DNA of 64,000 bases from Phlebiopsis flavidoalba (taxonomy: Eukaryota; Basidiomycota; Agaricomycetes; Polyporales; Phanerochaetaceae), in contig JAOCPU010000004.1 of the NCBI GenBank assembly GCA_035772785.1, positions 186,001-250,000 on the forward strand, read 5' to 3'. The notes beneath the pieces were generated by a model that ran no database searches, was not told where the DNA came from, and saw only the letters and a program-made list of their open reading frames with translations. Positions 44,313-55,972 of this stretch are shown here, piece by piece. Within the stretch, counting starts at the first letter, position 1. Each line of letters begins with the position of its first letter. Position numbers and translations under genes: made by a program.

Positions 44313-45876
44313 ACTAAACGTTTTGACAGGATACTTATGGTTGTCTCTGGAACTGTACTGTACGTTCATAATGATGATTGATTGGCTTACACACCGATAT
44401 GTTCATTCCATACAGTCTACAAGGGAGAGTTCGTCGACCAATAGGGTCGAATGTCCGTGCGCCCTTTGTTGGCTTCGATCTGGCGGGGCTCCTGGCCTTG
44501 ACATGTGCTTGTAATACGGCTCGATGGTTTTTAGGTGACGTGAACGTCGTGTAGACCCTTTTCGGGACGGCTGCTAAACTCCTCCTACGGCCACAGTCTC
44601 TCCATGTGATGCGGCGCTGAGTAGTCGGCATATCGTGGTACGTTAGCGAACTATACACTCAAGTGAACAACACTTAACTTTCGCTGATGTCCATGGAGCC
44701 CGCCCTTGTAGGATGCCGTATTGGAAAATCCCTTTGGGCCAGGCCTCCGTTCTTGCCTTGTGGCATAGCAAATGAGATCGCCTGTGACCAGGTAATTACC
44801 AATCGCAGCCGTGAAGCGGTTAGAGTCGATGCTGCATCGGTAATTCTCGAAGCGGGGAGGTACAACGGGAAGTCGCTCGTCAATGCGCCTCGTCGGCGGT
44901 TGACGAAAACTATAATGCAGACTTTGTGAGTCGCCCACATCACTCGTGATCAACAATTTCTTACCTTTATAATCTTGCGCCCGTCCTGACAAACGCGCTC
45001 GGTCGGGTATGTCTCAGCTCGGTCGAGGAGCAGCTTGGAAAGTCTTCCTCCTCGGCTTCTTACGGATGTGCGGACCTGGGCTACACCTCGAACGAGATGA
45101 CGCCGTAGCTGCACATCGGCGGTGCACCTGGAGAACCAGGGAATGGGAAGCCCGGTTTGGGGTGCCTCGCATGTCCATCTGATCGCGCACGTCGTCCTTT
45201 GCACGCCCAGGATTGTCTAGAAGTTCTATTTCCTGGGGCATGATGCAATTACTTGTACTTGTTAACTTTGGTAGTCTGTATGATCATCAGAGTAGTTGAG
45301 AACATCAGAGGGGAACGGTACTTTGTTGGCCGTGGGAACCTGGAGATTGCTCCCATTCCAGGATTTGCAATATTTCTCCGAGTACTCCTCCCCACGATCT
45401 CGCCACAAAGCCTCTGGCCCCTGACTGTGCTTCTCCCATTATCTGATCATTCAGTTCCGCAAACTCCATCCTATCCCAGTGTTCAGTCCTCGATTCTACT
45501 GATTTCTCCCAGCATTCTGCCGTGAGATTGATGAAATTGAATTATTCCGGTCTTTCTGGTATAAGCCCCGTACCGACCGCACTCGACAACAACCAGGTTT
45601 TTAGCTTGGGGTCATTGTACTTCTCTTTGGTAATGCGCTGTTGGGACAGCGCGGTTCCACGGTGTACCCGTGGATATAGTCTCATCAGGGCCATGATTTG
45701 ATCATGCGTGCACTTTCACAGTCTATCGACCCTCTATCGTCAGCGATCCCACCGCGTACCTTCTAAAAGACACTATTCTCGGCACGGGCATCTGCGCCAC
45801 CAACCTCTTCCCGAGCACCCTCCGCCCTTCCCTCCGTACACGAACACGTCTCCCGGACGCGCTCCGCCAGCGTAGA
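44313..45876. other. Unresolved 1.5 kb between Kin28 and the NRPS-like gene
   Basis: Minus-strand frames from 45241 (MPQEIELLDNPGRAKDDVR) down to 44650 and pieces near 45290-45400 (SWNGSNLQVPTANKVPFPS) look coding by composition, and could be one small gene of two or three exons. I do not recognise it and could not join the frames. The right part should carry the promoter of the reductase. Confidence 0.3.
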
Positions 45877-48800
45877 ATGGCTTCCGGACAGCGCGACAGC
45901 CTCGGACTCCCTCCCTTCCCACGAACACAAGCCCTGTCCTCATCGACGTTCCAACCACCACCGCTGGATGGCTCTCTTACCGTTCCGGGAGCTTTACGAT
46001 TGGCACTACGAGAACTCACCCCACCATCCTCTGTTCATTTACTCGGACGAGGATGGCTCGGTTTTCCACTATATACTGGGCCCGAAGCAACCAAGGCCGT
46101 GCACAGGGCAGGCCGTCTGGCCACCAGGCTGGTGAGCGAAGGACGACCGAGGGGCAGCAGTCGCCCGGTGCTTGCAATTTTTGGCGGGCAATGGTACGTC
46201 GCCGCGTGCTGACTCATTTTATTTTCTGTCTCTGATCAAATTTATCTGCGACTAACGCAGAGTCTATAACATATTATACCCTGATGGCAGGAATTTTGCC
46301 GCGCTGGGTTTACGGCCTTTCCAGTTTCACCTCGTAACTCGGCCACGGCTATTGCCCATCTCTTGAAGCAGACAGGTTCTTCCCATGTCTTCGTCAGTGA
46401 CGAAGAGCCACTCCAGAACTTGGCGAGGGCGGCTCTGGAGCTCATGGAAGACACGGACGCGGCTCCGACCTTGTGCTCCGTGCCCTCTTTCGAAGAGCTA
46501 TATCCGAAGGATGACGACGCGGCGTTTCAGTTCCTTCGGCAATGGACGTTCAATGGGAACGACCCCATTTTTATCACATTACACTCTTCAGGTGAGGCCC
46601 ATGCCGCCGAGAAATCCGGAGAAAATTTGCTCACTGCTTTGTGTAGGTTCCACTGCGTTCCCTAAACCGATAGTGTGGACGCATGATCGGTACCTGCTAG
46701 GCTGTCTCGCCCCCTGTACGTTATCTTTGATCTGGCCCCGACCCTTGTCTTGACGACGCCCTTCGCAGGGTTCGGAGAACGCGACCTGACGGGGCAGCGT
46801 CTAGCTTTCCACTCCATGCCGATGTTTCACGGACTGGGTATGATGCAAATTGGATGGACGGTAGGCCCATCGTTTTGGAGACTCTTGGCCACACGCTGAT
46901 CGCCATTGTAGGCCTTCAGCGGTCTTGTCCTGACCGTCTTCAAGCCCCAGACTCCGCCGATGGTTCCAACGCCCCGGAATCAGTAATGAGAGGAGCTATC
47001 GACACCAACAGTGATTTCATTTTTTGCGTCCCTAGCTTCATAGAGGTAAATCGATTCGTGGCTCCAAAGTTTGATCCAGAAGAATTCATGGCACTGACAG
47101 GCGTGGGCAAGTAATCCTGCGGACGTCGATCATCTCAAGACGGTCGAGGGAATTGTAGGTGACAAGATGTCTACAGTGCGACACATCACTGACAGGTTCA
47201 ACACCTTCAGATTTATGGTGGCGGGCCTCTATCCCAAGGTGTAGGCGACGAGCTCGCTAGCCAGGGTGTCGCTATATTTACGATGTACGGAATGTAGGGG
47301 GTATTTCGTAACTCTATCACATTGCTATAGTGACAGCTTTATTTTAGCTCAGAAACTGGTATTCAAAACATGACACTACCTCGTGAGTACTACTGGCAGC
47401 TTTTTGAAACTTATCTCACTTGTCCGATGGCTCTCAGGCGCGTGGCAGAACGCGACTGGCAGTATTTTGCTATGGCTTCACATGTCGACGCGCATTTCGT
47501 ACCTGACGGAGAAGGACACTTCGAACTCGTCATTGTGGTAAGGACCAAACACTTCTCAGATAAACTTATGTCAATCCTTACCGTTCCATAGACCTCGCAG
47601 TTCCAAAAGCCATGCGTCATTAATACAAAAGTTGATGGTGTCGATGCCTATATGCCACTAGCGACCTCCTGATCCCCCATCCAACACGAGCAGGTTACTG
47701 GAAAATGTACGGACGCGCAGATGACCAGATCATGCACAGCACGGGCGAAAAGGTAGGCGCGCATGAAGTTATCAAGGGCTTCAATTTGTTGACATTCCCG
47801 CCCAGACTAACCCAGGACCTCTAGGTACTCACATTCTTGCCGCTTAAGCTTCACACTCTAATCGAGATGCAGAGAAATATTCTCAATCGAGATCCTCACA
47901 TCCAAGCGGCTGTCATGTTCGGAAGGGGAAAATTCAACGCCGGAATTCTTGTCGACCCACGTCTTCCATTCAAGGTTGACTCGTCCGACCAGGAGAAGCT
48001 CGCGGAGTTCCGCAACCTCATATGGCAAGTGGAGCTCCATATTTGTCAATCGTTGTCTTTCCTCAGCTCTTTACAGGCCGACGGTGGAAAAGCTGAACGC
48101 ATACGCCCCGCAGCACTCGCGAATATTCAAAGAGGTATCTACCTTTGTGTGTACCCGCGTATCTTGTTTCTCATAGCTTTTGAACAGATGATTATCGTTT
48201 CTTCACCGGACAAGCCATTCATGTACACCGCAAAGAATACTGCGCGACGCCAGGCCATACTGTACTGCAAGACTATGAGACAGAGATCGAGCAGTTATAT
48301 AGCACAGTCGAAGAAAACAGCCCAAGCGTTGAGCTTTCCCCACCGCTCTCATGGGATATGGAGAGCACGACCGCATTTGTGAGGCTTGTGGTCAAACCGG
48401 GTCTCTCACATCTGCCGCAGAAGATGATGACGACCTTTTCCGGAAGGGATGCGATAGGTGCAGTGTACTCCTTCCCTTTTTATCGCACATTTATTGATAC
48501 CTTGCTTCACAGTCTCCAGGCACCTGGATTCGCAACTCTCTCGTACATGCTCTCAAAGCTCGACGGATGTCAGTGCGAGACAAATCTCGAACAATGTCGT
48601 ATATGAGAACCCTTCCATCAGCAAACTAGCCGTTTTACTCACCGAATTAGTGGTAACAGAGAAGTCTGTTGAGGCGGACAAGGATGCAGAGCTTGGACTG
48701 ATGCTCGATTTAGTCGAGAAATACTCGACTTCGTTCCCTATCCATACCGCCGATCATTCGAGCTGCGATAGGCTACCACACGACGTGGTTCTTCTCACTG

Positions 48801-50139
48801 GAAACAACGGGTGGTTACGGCTCTAGCCTCCTCGGCGAACTCGTGAACTCGACCGAGGTATCATTGATCTATGCACTGAATCGGAAAGGAAAAACTTCGA
48901 TCCGCGAAACGGCAGAGGGCCGCGCGTTCCAGGAAAGAGACTTGGACGAAAATATCTTGGATTCGCCGAAGATCATTCTCGTGGAGTCCGATTTGCATGA
49001 AGGAAAAGGCTTGGCTTGGCCAATGACATTTACGAAGAGGTACGCTGCAACCGTATACAATTGGAGGTTATCGTCGTGCCTGACCGCGCCCACGCAGCTC
49101 CGCTCAAGGGTTACTCACATCATTCATAATGGTACCTGTGGCACATTTATATATAGAGCAACACACCTGTTGACCCGCGTTTACAGGATGGACCGTCAAT
49201 TTTAACATGTCGTTGTCGTCCTTCGAATCAAACATCCAGACATTGAGACGCCTGATGGACCTTGCGCTCCTCTCACCGCGCCCTTCGCCCCCAAGACTAG
49301 TCTTTGTCAGCTCCGTAGGTGTACTGGCCCGTAAGTTAACCGATAGCCTTCCGCCTACAGGTGTTGATACCCCCGGAGGAATAGATCGGTCGACGGCGGT
49401 TCGAGAAGAGGAGATGCCTCCCCTTTCGGCCGTGGGCTCTGGATATGCGGGCTTCCAAGTGGGTGGCGGAGAAGCTGTGCTGTGTTGCCGGCGAGCAGAC
49501 ACACCACTGCGACCCATATGTGTCCGTGTGGGCCAGATTTGCGGATCGGACACGGGAGCATGGAACCCATCCGAGTGGCTGCCCTCGCTCGTCCTCTCAA
49601 GCGTTTATCTCAAGTGCCTACCCTCGTGGGATATTGTGAGTACCCGTGCTTTTCCCTGGCGACAATACACTTACTGTCGCATGTGCCCGCTCGCCCGAGC
49701 AGGGACATCAGCTTGCTGCCCGCGGACGACGCTGCACGGGCGTTGCTCGAGATGCGCGACGGGGACGTGCCCTTCCTGCACATGGTACATCCCCATCCGA
49801 CGGCCTGGTCGATCATCATGGAACCCATCGCACAGGAATTTGATCTGCAGCGTGTGCCCTTTGACGAGTGTGGTGTCCTTGTTAGAGAAGAGCGGGCGCG
49901 GGGATGAACGCCGAGACCGATTGGGTCGCGACGCTGCGGGAGAATCCGGCGCTGAAAACTTCTCCCAGTTCTTTGTTCAGTGCAGGCAGACTGAATACAC
50001 GCAGACAGCGGTCGGCCTCCAGGGACTTGATACCTCTGAGGCACAGCGAATCTCATCGACCCTGCGTAAACTGCAACCAGTGGATGGCGAGCACGCCCGG
50101 AGGTGGGTTGCTTATTGGAAGAGACACGGACAACTGTAA
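45877..50139 (+). CDS. NRPS-like adenylation-thiolation-reductase enzyme (carboxylic acid / aminoadipate reductase type)
   Basis: Multidomain enzyme that activates a carboxylic acid as AMP ester, loads it on a carrier arm and releases it by NAD(P)H reduction. Start ATG 45877 (MASGQRDSLGLPPF). Adenylation domain: SPHHPLFIYSDEDGSVF, AFPVSPRNSATAIAHLLKQT, ITLHSSG then FPKPIVWTHDRYLLG (A3 region), FHSMPMFHGLGMM, YGRADDQIMHSTGEK and TNPGPLE (about 47700-47825). The carrier domain (about 48340-48660) has TWIRNSLVHALK after the pantetheine site. Reductase domain: TG-TGGYGSSLLGELVNSTEV, FQERDLDENILDSPKIILVE, ILHN-type HIIHN, TVNFNMSLSSFESNIQTLR, SPPRLVFVSSVGVLAR and a C-terminal LRKLQPVDGEHARRWVAYW before stop at 50137-50139. 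Basidiomycetes carry such aryl-acid reductases and Lys2-like enzymes; the substrate cannot be told here. Introns and indels are frequent. Confidence 0.88.
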
Positions 50140-51149
50140 ACAAGTACCCTCTCATCTATTGATAGCTACTAAGACTTGTCGTACCGTGCTGACATGCTTT
50201 TTACGTCCCTGATACCGCTCGTTACATGTACTGTATAATGGAGACCCAGTGATACCCGCCAAGCTTGCGCTAAGCGTTGACTTCCATTATTCACGGCGGT
50301 GAGCGGGCAAGGGCGGGCAAGGGAGAAGGTTTGTTCTCCACCGGCTTCGCCGAATCATGTCCAACCATCGCAAGCATGGATGGGCGAGATAATCCGAGCC
50401 TCGCCACCGCGCATACCTTTCTGATGAGTCAAATCAGAACGCGCGTCGGGAGGTGCCACCACTGCTTTTGTTCTTTGGGGCTGAAGTTTATCTAGAGGTC
50501 AAGAGAATACATGTCCGGTTCCACTGCAATGAGAATGACGTATGAGAGACTACAGATAGGTAACACGACTGTGCGACGAGATGCTAGAACTTGGCGAGAG
50601 CCGAGAACAAAACAGTACGATTTTAGAGAGCAGATGTGAAAGCGAAGCCAGACGCTCGAACCCGAGTGTTAAAGTTACACATTTGAAGGGATCTTCTGGT
50701 CGTGTCCACGGCGACGATGATGTGACATACACTTGAAGATTCTACCAAGTCGACTCAACCTATTCAACGTAGTCAGAAGAGAAAGCAGACGCGCTGAAGG
50801 ATCGAGAACACCTAACCTCACCATCCATGAGATCCGTTCCACCATTTGTGCCGGTGGTGCTCGTCGCGTCGCTCGTTGCGATGTCTCCACATCGGTGGCG
50901 ATCGTTGGGGGTCGACAGAATAGCGGGAATGTAAGGGGAGTGCGTGTACGGGCGCCGTGTGGTATAGTGTTCGAGCCACACCTGTCAAGACGTTCCGCAC
51001 TGTGCTTGGGACTGGGACCTTGCGGCGCGGGGTCCGCGTAAGGGAGGATTGTGGTTGGTGGAGGTTGCTCGAGCTAGAGGATGGCTCTATGATCTTGTCG
51101 CTGAGGTTCAGAGTAAAGGTACACGTTCATGAGAATGGTGCGAGTGATA
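50140..51149. other. Intergenic region, convergent 3' ends
   Basis: Lies between the reductase and the DNAJB6-like gene. Minus-strand frames at 50550-50890 are open but unrecognised. A 9 bp tandem repeat (GGGCAAGGGC-like) is seen near 50304-50322. No gene is supported. Confidence 0.35.
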
Positions 51150-52565
51150 GTTATGAGTGGCGGACTGCTTGTGGCTCTGTCGGGGGGCTGGCGTTTTCAT
51201 AGTATCGCCCTGAATCAAGGTGATGTTCGCCGCGCTCTCTATCCGAATACATACGGCTACTGGAGCTGCGGCGTACACCGTCATCGTCGACCCGCACGCG
51301 AGTAGCTGTGCGGGAATAGGTTAGCCCCTTTATAGGATACGGCTGTAAGAATGCCACATACCATCGTGGGTGAGTGATGCCTATGCCTGTAAGAGGGGTT
51401 GGCTACTCCTCAGCGGCTCCTGTTGATGTGGAGCAGTAATTCCAGCGGGACGAGGATGATACGAAGTTGATGGGTATGTCTTGGGCATCGGGAGCGGTCG
51501 GGTCTGGAAGCTGCAGGACGGAAGAACTGGAGGCGGCGAGGCTGGTAGAGTGATGGGACTCTGCCTGAGACAGGTATCTCGAGTTATGTCTAGGTTGATC
51601 AATTCCGTTGACTGTGTGCGCGCTCTCCCTCAGGGGAAGAATAAGTGACGTGCTCATTTCCCTGAGCGTCGCGACGTTTTTTTTTGACGATCTTCTCAGT
51701 GCGCCCATTCATAGTTCGTGTCATGGTGCTTTCCGATACCCACTGCCTCCGGTACCCATACTATGCGAGACGGATCTGTGTGCCATGGATCCACCCATGC
51801 CGCCGATCACACGGGGGGCGTCGAAAGGAGAACGTTCTGCCCCAAAAACGGTGCCCCGAACCCGAAACGGGGAAAGGGCCGAGCGTCCGAAGAAGTCTTG
51901 CGAGCGAGATCTGGTGTGAAAAGAAGGTCCGAACATGAGGTGCGAAAGGCGAGTGAGGGATGGGGAACTCGTTGCGGAAAGGATCTTGGTGGAATGCTCT
52001 GTGGAAATCACCAAAGAGCGAGTTGAACAGCTCGAATGGGTCGTGTGAAAGCGAAGCTATGCATGCGGATGGCCTTGCGCAAAGAAAGGGTCCCCACGGA
52101 AGGACCTTTCAAACGGATGACGGGCAACAAGACGCGCTTGCAGCAGGGGGGCTCCTCTACTGCGGTAGGTGGAGGCCAGACACCATGTTGATCGTAGAGC
52201 TGTACAGCGGTGAGGACAAAACGATCGCGCCGAAGCATACAAGGAAGTACATACCTTGCGATTTCCAGCGTCATTTAGGACCTCATATGCGTTGTTGACC
52301 TACGCCGTGCGTTGAGGGCTATGCGACCTTATGTGGCAACATGCACGCACCAAGCGAAAACCGTTCATTGGCGGCCTGCCTCTCGTCGTCGGGATTACAT
52401 TTGGCGACAGCCTATCGGGGTGGGTTGCTAAAGCTTTCCTTCTTGTACGCCTTTCGAACTGTAAAAGGTCAAGCCTCGTTGAGTTGTGTACTAAGCGGTC
52501 TACATACTGTCCTCTGGGGATGCAGTCTTGCTTATCCCCAGCACCTCATACAAGTCAGAGGCCAT
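51150..52565 (-). CDS. Type II/III J-domain chaperone, DNAJB6-like
   Basis: Hsp70 co-chaperone. Start at 52565 reads MASDLYEVLGISKTASPED up to a GTATGT donor, followed after the intron by RRKALATHPDRL (HPD near 52420), NEFRLV and NNAYEVLND across indels, then LYDQHGVWPP at the end of the J-domain. A Phe/Ser/Gly-rich middle follows, including FHRAFHQDPFRNEFPIP and HSPFAPH. The C-terminal segment has FVKKNVAT-like and GIDQPRHNSRYLSQ, matching the RTINGxTE..GxExYTVNGV pattern seen in DNAJB2/B6 relatives. The terminal part ends near 51150 in SDREHH/SGRYYENA. Frame breaks are many, and the 3' end is approximate. It diverges from Ipi3 with 287 bp between starts. Confidence 0.82.
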
Positions 52566-52852
52566 TGCAGAGGGGGCGCTGTGCGTAGGCTCGCGTTCGC
52601 TCGAGTTGAGGGGTGTAGACCTTGAGCTGCTGAGCGTATAGAACTGGCGGAAGACAAAGAGTCGGTCGAACATCATCGAAAGTGGCTCTTATAGCAGCTT
52701 GCCGTGCGGCGGTGAACCCAAGGATCCTCGAGGCCGGATTTGGATCTCCCATCAATTTGATCGCACTTGACTGCCGCTAATTTCCTGTCCTCAATTTCCC
52801 TGTCCATTGCCTGCCTCCACCTTCCCTTCGCCACATCTTCATATCGCAGCCC
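52566..52852. promoter_or_regulatory. Divergent promoter, DNAJB6-like / Ipi3
   Basis: Two start codons face away across 287 bp, so a shared bidirectional promoter is likely. No clear TATA or heat-shock element (nGAAn triplets) was identified by eye. Confidence 0.5.
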
Positions 52853-54756
52853 ATGCAGCTGCAAGAGGTCGTGCTTTGCGCCACCTCACCAACAGCCTCC
52901 AACGCAGGTCCAGGCAGTATCGCTCGCTCTCACCCGGGACATCCAGACCGGAAAGCAACGCTTGCTTCATTCATTAGCAAAACGTCCTGCCGGAGCGCAC
53001 TGCACAGCGGTCTCGCACACAAGGGATGGTCAGGGCGGCTTCATGCTGGCTGCGCAGCCTGATAAGTCTATTATGAAACGTCTATAGCTTCCAGTAAAGG
53101 TATGCGTTTGCTCTCGTCAAAAATACCCACCCAATCGTTTGAAATATTTGTAAAGGACCAACTCTCCCTAAAATCTAAAAAGTCGTCCTGCCAGAGAAGC
53201 TTTCATGCATCGCAGTTGACCCTCCGGGGAGAACTCTGCGCGGGTGGGACCTCCCAAGGGGCGGCTTTATATTTGGGAGGGCACGTGTGTCGTCGCATCT
53301 CATCTCTTCACACACAAGAATAACGTAAAATCATTCGGCAGTAGATAGCGTCGGGCATTATGTACAATGCCTGGGGACGCTCATTATCGGCAAGTCAACG
53401 TTCTACGGTTCACGCAGGACAGTGCAGCCCTGCTATCCGGAAGTGAAGACTCCAGTGTGAACGTCTGGTCCGTGTCCAGGTTAATAACCCGCTTTTTACC
53501 CTCGGCGCGACTCTTTGACCTGACCGCTTCACAGATTATTAGATGAATCGACGCAGAATGAACTACCAGCACCTTATTGCACACTATCAGATCATACGCT
53601 CCCAGTCAGAGCGGGGGGACATAATCTGTGGCGCTGGGCCCCTTTCCAAAATGCCCGCAGTGTTAACCGCTTCAGTGGATCATTCAGTCAAGGTAGTTAT
53701 CACCGCACTCGTATTTATAATGTGCTATTAATGCATGTTCATAGCTGTGGACCTGGAACCAAAATCTTTGTTGACTACTTTCCATTTTCCCCGACCTATA
53801 GCAATCCTTGCATGGGATCACACTGAACGTCTATTCTACGCTGCGTCTTCCGATGGGTTCATACAACAAGTGAAACCTATTCCGTCAGCGAGCCGATAAT
53901 ACGCTTAGCCGTGCGATGGAAGCCGTTGGCGGTGCCGGGTCGACGGACGTCATTCGCATATCAGACGAGGAGCAACAAGCAGCCAGAAAAAAAGGATCAT
54001 CGCTGTCGGGTATGTCATCCTCACCCCGTCCAAACTGTATTCTTCGTCTCACTTCTCATAGACAACAGATATCATCCGTAACGATCTCACTCACCTCATC
54101 CCTTCTGCTAGTTGGAACCGCCAACGGGCTCGTTCATTTGTATGACGTCGCTTCACATCAACTTCTTCGCACAATCTCGACGCATAAGGGATTGTCAATA
54201 TCATACGTTGCAACTATGTTGAAGCCCCCAGACCTTGTCGGACACGTCAATCTGAGCCTCAACGTCAACAACTCTTCCGATTCAAGAGACACAATACCTG
54301 TAAAAAAACGGTTGCGCCCATTCCAACGAATGCGAGACCCCAAAACGCGCGAGGCTCACGAAGTCTCAATAATTCTCCCTCCCTCCCGAACAGTGCGTCT
54401 TGTGTATCGTCTTATACTATCTATGGGCTAACGGGTGTTTGCTAGAAAACCGTCCCGGCGTTCTTTGAATACTCCAACGACGAACTTCTCCGTGACTACG
54501 CTACCTTTGTGCAGCCATCGGGCCCGGGCTTGCAACCATCCGGTATATCACTACAAAGCCGTGTGTCAGAGCTCGAATCCGAGGTTCGCGCGGCTCCGAG
54601 AGCAGCTCGGAAGGCGAAGGGCATCAATGATACAATGTGGGAGACGGTCGTGCAGCGAGTGGTCGCGGAAAGTAGGAGAGAAGGCGAGAGGAGAGTGCGA
54701 TGGATGTGGATGACGTTGTACCGGTCAGGAATGGGAAGCAGGCGAGGAGGGCTTGA
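52853..54756 (+). CDS. IPI3: Ipi3/WDR18-like WD40 protein of the Rix1 complex
   Basis: WD40 protein of the Rix1-Ipi1-Ipi3 complex, needed for ITS2 processing and pre-60S maturation. ATG 52853 gives MQLQEVVLCATSPTASNAG, then repeats GGFMLAAQPDKSIM, KDQLSL, SGSEDSSVNVWSVSR, LTASVDHSVK with LWTWN, FYAASSDGFIQQV, SLLLVGTANGLVHLYDV and SHQLLRTISTHKGLSI, interleaved with introns. A charged stretch (EEQQAARKKGSSLSG) lies mid-protein, as in fungal Ipi3. The C-terminus has a coiled coil, SLQSRVSELESEV with REQLG, then INDTMWETVVQRV, and an MDVDDVVPVRNG tail with TGA at 54754-54756. Ends match the family. Indels recur roughly every 100-150 bp. Confidence 0.88.
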
Positions 54757-55332
54757 TAGAGATCCTTACTGGTCATTTTTTATGTGCCGTCGATTCGTCA
54801 TGAGTGTGCTGCAGCGCGCCATGACACCGGTCAACAGCGCAGATCCCACGATCACAATAAGCCTGTATACAAGTCGTCGTGCGCTGGACAATCCGAACTA
54901 AAATCAACGTCGTGCTATGCAAACTCGTACCGTACACGCGCATTTCTCCTTTCAATATGGAAAGTCTCGAATGGATCACAAATTCCTCAAAGCCCTAAGG
55001 TCATCCTATGTAGCATTGGCTTCAACGGTGCGTCAAAGACCCTCGATTCCGTACTCCAGGATACCGGTCGGAACATAACATGTAGTCCAGCCGTCGGCGT
55101 TTTTGTGGGATGTCACACCAAGACGACTTATGCGCTGCAAATAAACTCCTCGAAGATCGCTGTATTTAATTGGAGTCTGGGCTCAAGAGTATGAAGATGA
55201 AACTGTGGATCGGGTGGACAGATGCTCAATGTTCTTTATCGAGTCGAGAGTCAATAGACTCAAAAGACTTGAAGTTTGGACGTATTGATAGCTTTGAGAA
55301 AGAAAACATTCACCCAGGAAAGAAAACTAAAC
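54757..55332. other. Intergenic region between Ipi3 and tRNA-Pro
   Basis: A plus-strand open frame at 54784-55194 has no recognised similarity and begins inside the likely Ipi3 3' flank. I see no gene here. Confidence 0.4.
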
Positions 55333-55423
55333 GGGCCTAGCCGGGGATTGAACCCGGGACCTCCTCCAACGCTTGCCACAAGTGCAACCCTAAGAAGGAA
55401 TCATACCACTAGACCACCAGGCC
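55333..55423 (-). tRNA. tRNA-Pro(AGG) with intron
   Basis: On the minus strand a full cloverleaf can be folded. The acceptor stem GGCCTGG pairs with CTAGGCC, with discriminator C. The D-arm is GTCTAGTGGTATGAT. The anticodon stem CCTTC pairs with GGAGG, and its loop TTAGGG contains anticodon AGG. An intron of about 18-19 nt sits in the canonical place, one base after the anticodon. The variable loop is AGGTC. The T-arm is CCGGG-TTCAATC-CCCGG. It looks intact and functional. Confidence 0.9.
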
Positions 55424-55871
55424 AGTTGAAGCGCTCTACATTTTTGTAACCATTATAATCTATCACAAAATCCAAAATGAGATTGCAATTTCACAATACT
55501 CCTGGAGCATGCCGCTATAACTTTCGGGGTACAGCGCCTTGTAACGTTTCCTTAGAGTAGCAAGGGGAATTTCTAAGTAAACAACGTTACCTGTCGCAAT
55601 TTTTTTCCAAGGTAAGTATTGGGCTCCTCATGAATCTGCTGGGATGCCCATAGTGCATCGGCTACGGTTGATTCAGAAAAAACCCTCTTAAATCTACCTT
55701 AAGACTGTCTCTGATCATATCTCAAGCGGCTGCATGGCACAAACTTTGTAAGCTGTCGAATTCACCGGTGTACCTGAACGCACCTTTCGAATTTCTTGCC
55801 GGTGTCCACTGGCAGGCTCTGTATACGCTCAATTGATTATGGATAGATGGAAAGGCGCGACTCTTCAACAC
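55424..55871. other. Spacer between two inverted tRNA-Pro copies
   Basis: AT-rich DNA between the tRNA genes, which point away from each other. No open frame or repeat is convincing. Confidence 0.45.
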
Positions 55872-55972
55872 GGCCTGGTGGTCTAGTGTTGTATGATTAC
55901 TCTTAGGGTTGCATTCGGCAGGGCAGAATTGGAGGATAGGTTCCCGAGGGTTACAATCCCCGGGCTAGGCCC
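55872..55972 (+). tRNA. tRNA-Pro(AGG) second copy, disrupted or error-laden
   Basis: The plus strand repeats the tRNA at 55333-55423: GGCCTGGTGGTCTAGTG at the 5' end, CTCTTAGGGTTGCA around the AGG anticodon and CCCCGGGCTAGGCCC at the 3' end. It is about 10 bases longer, with small insertions in the D-arm (GTGTTGTATGATTACTC), intron and T-arm (GAGGGTTACAATCC). It could be a second gene carrying sequencing indels, or a decayed copy. It is inverted relative to the first. Confidence 0.65.
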
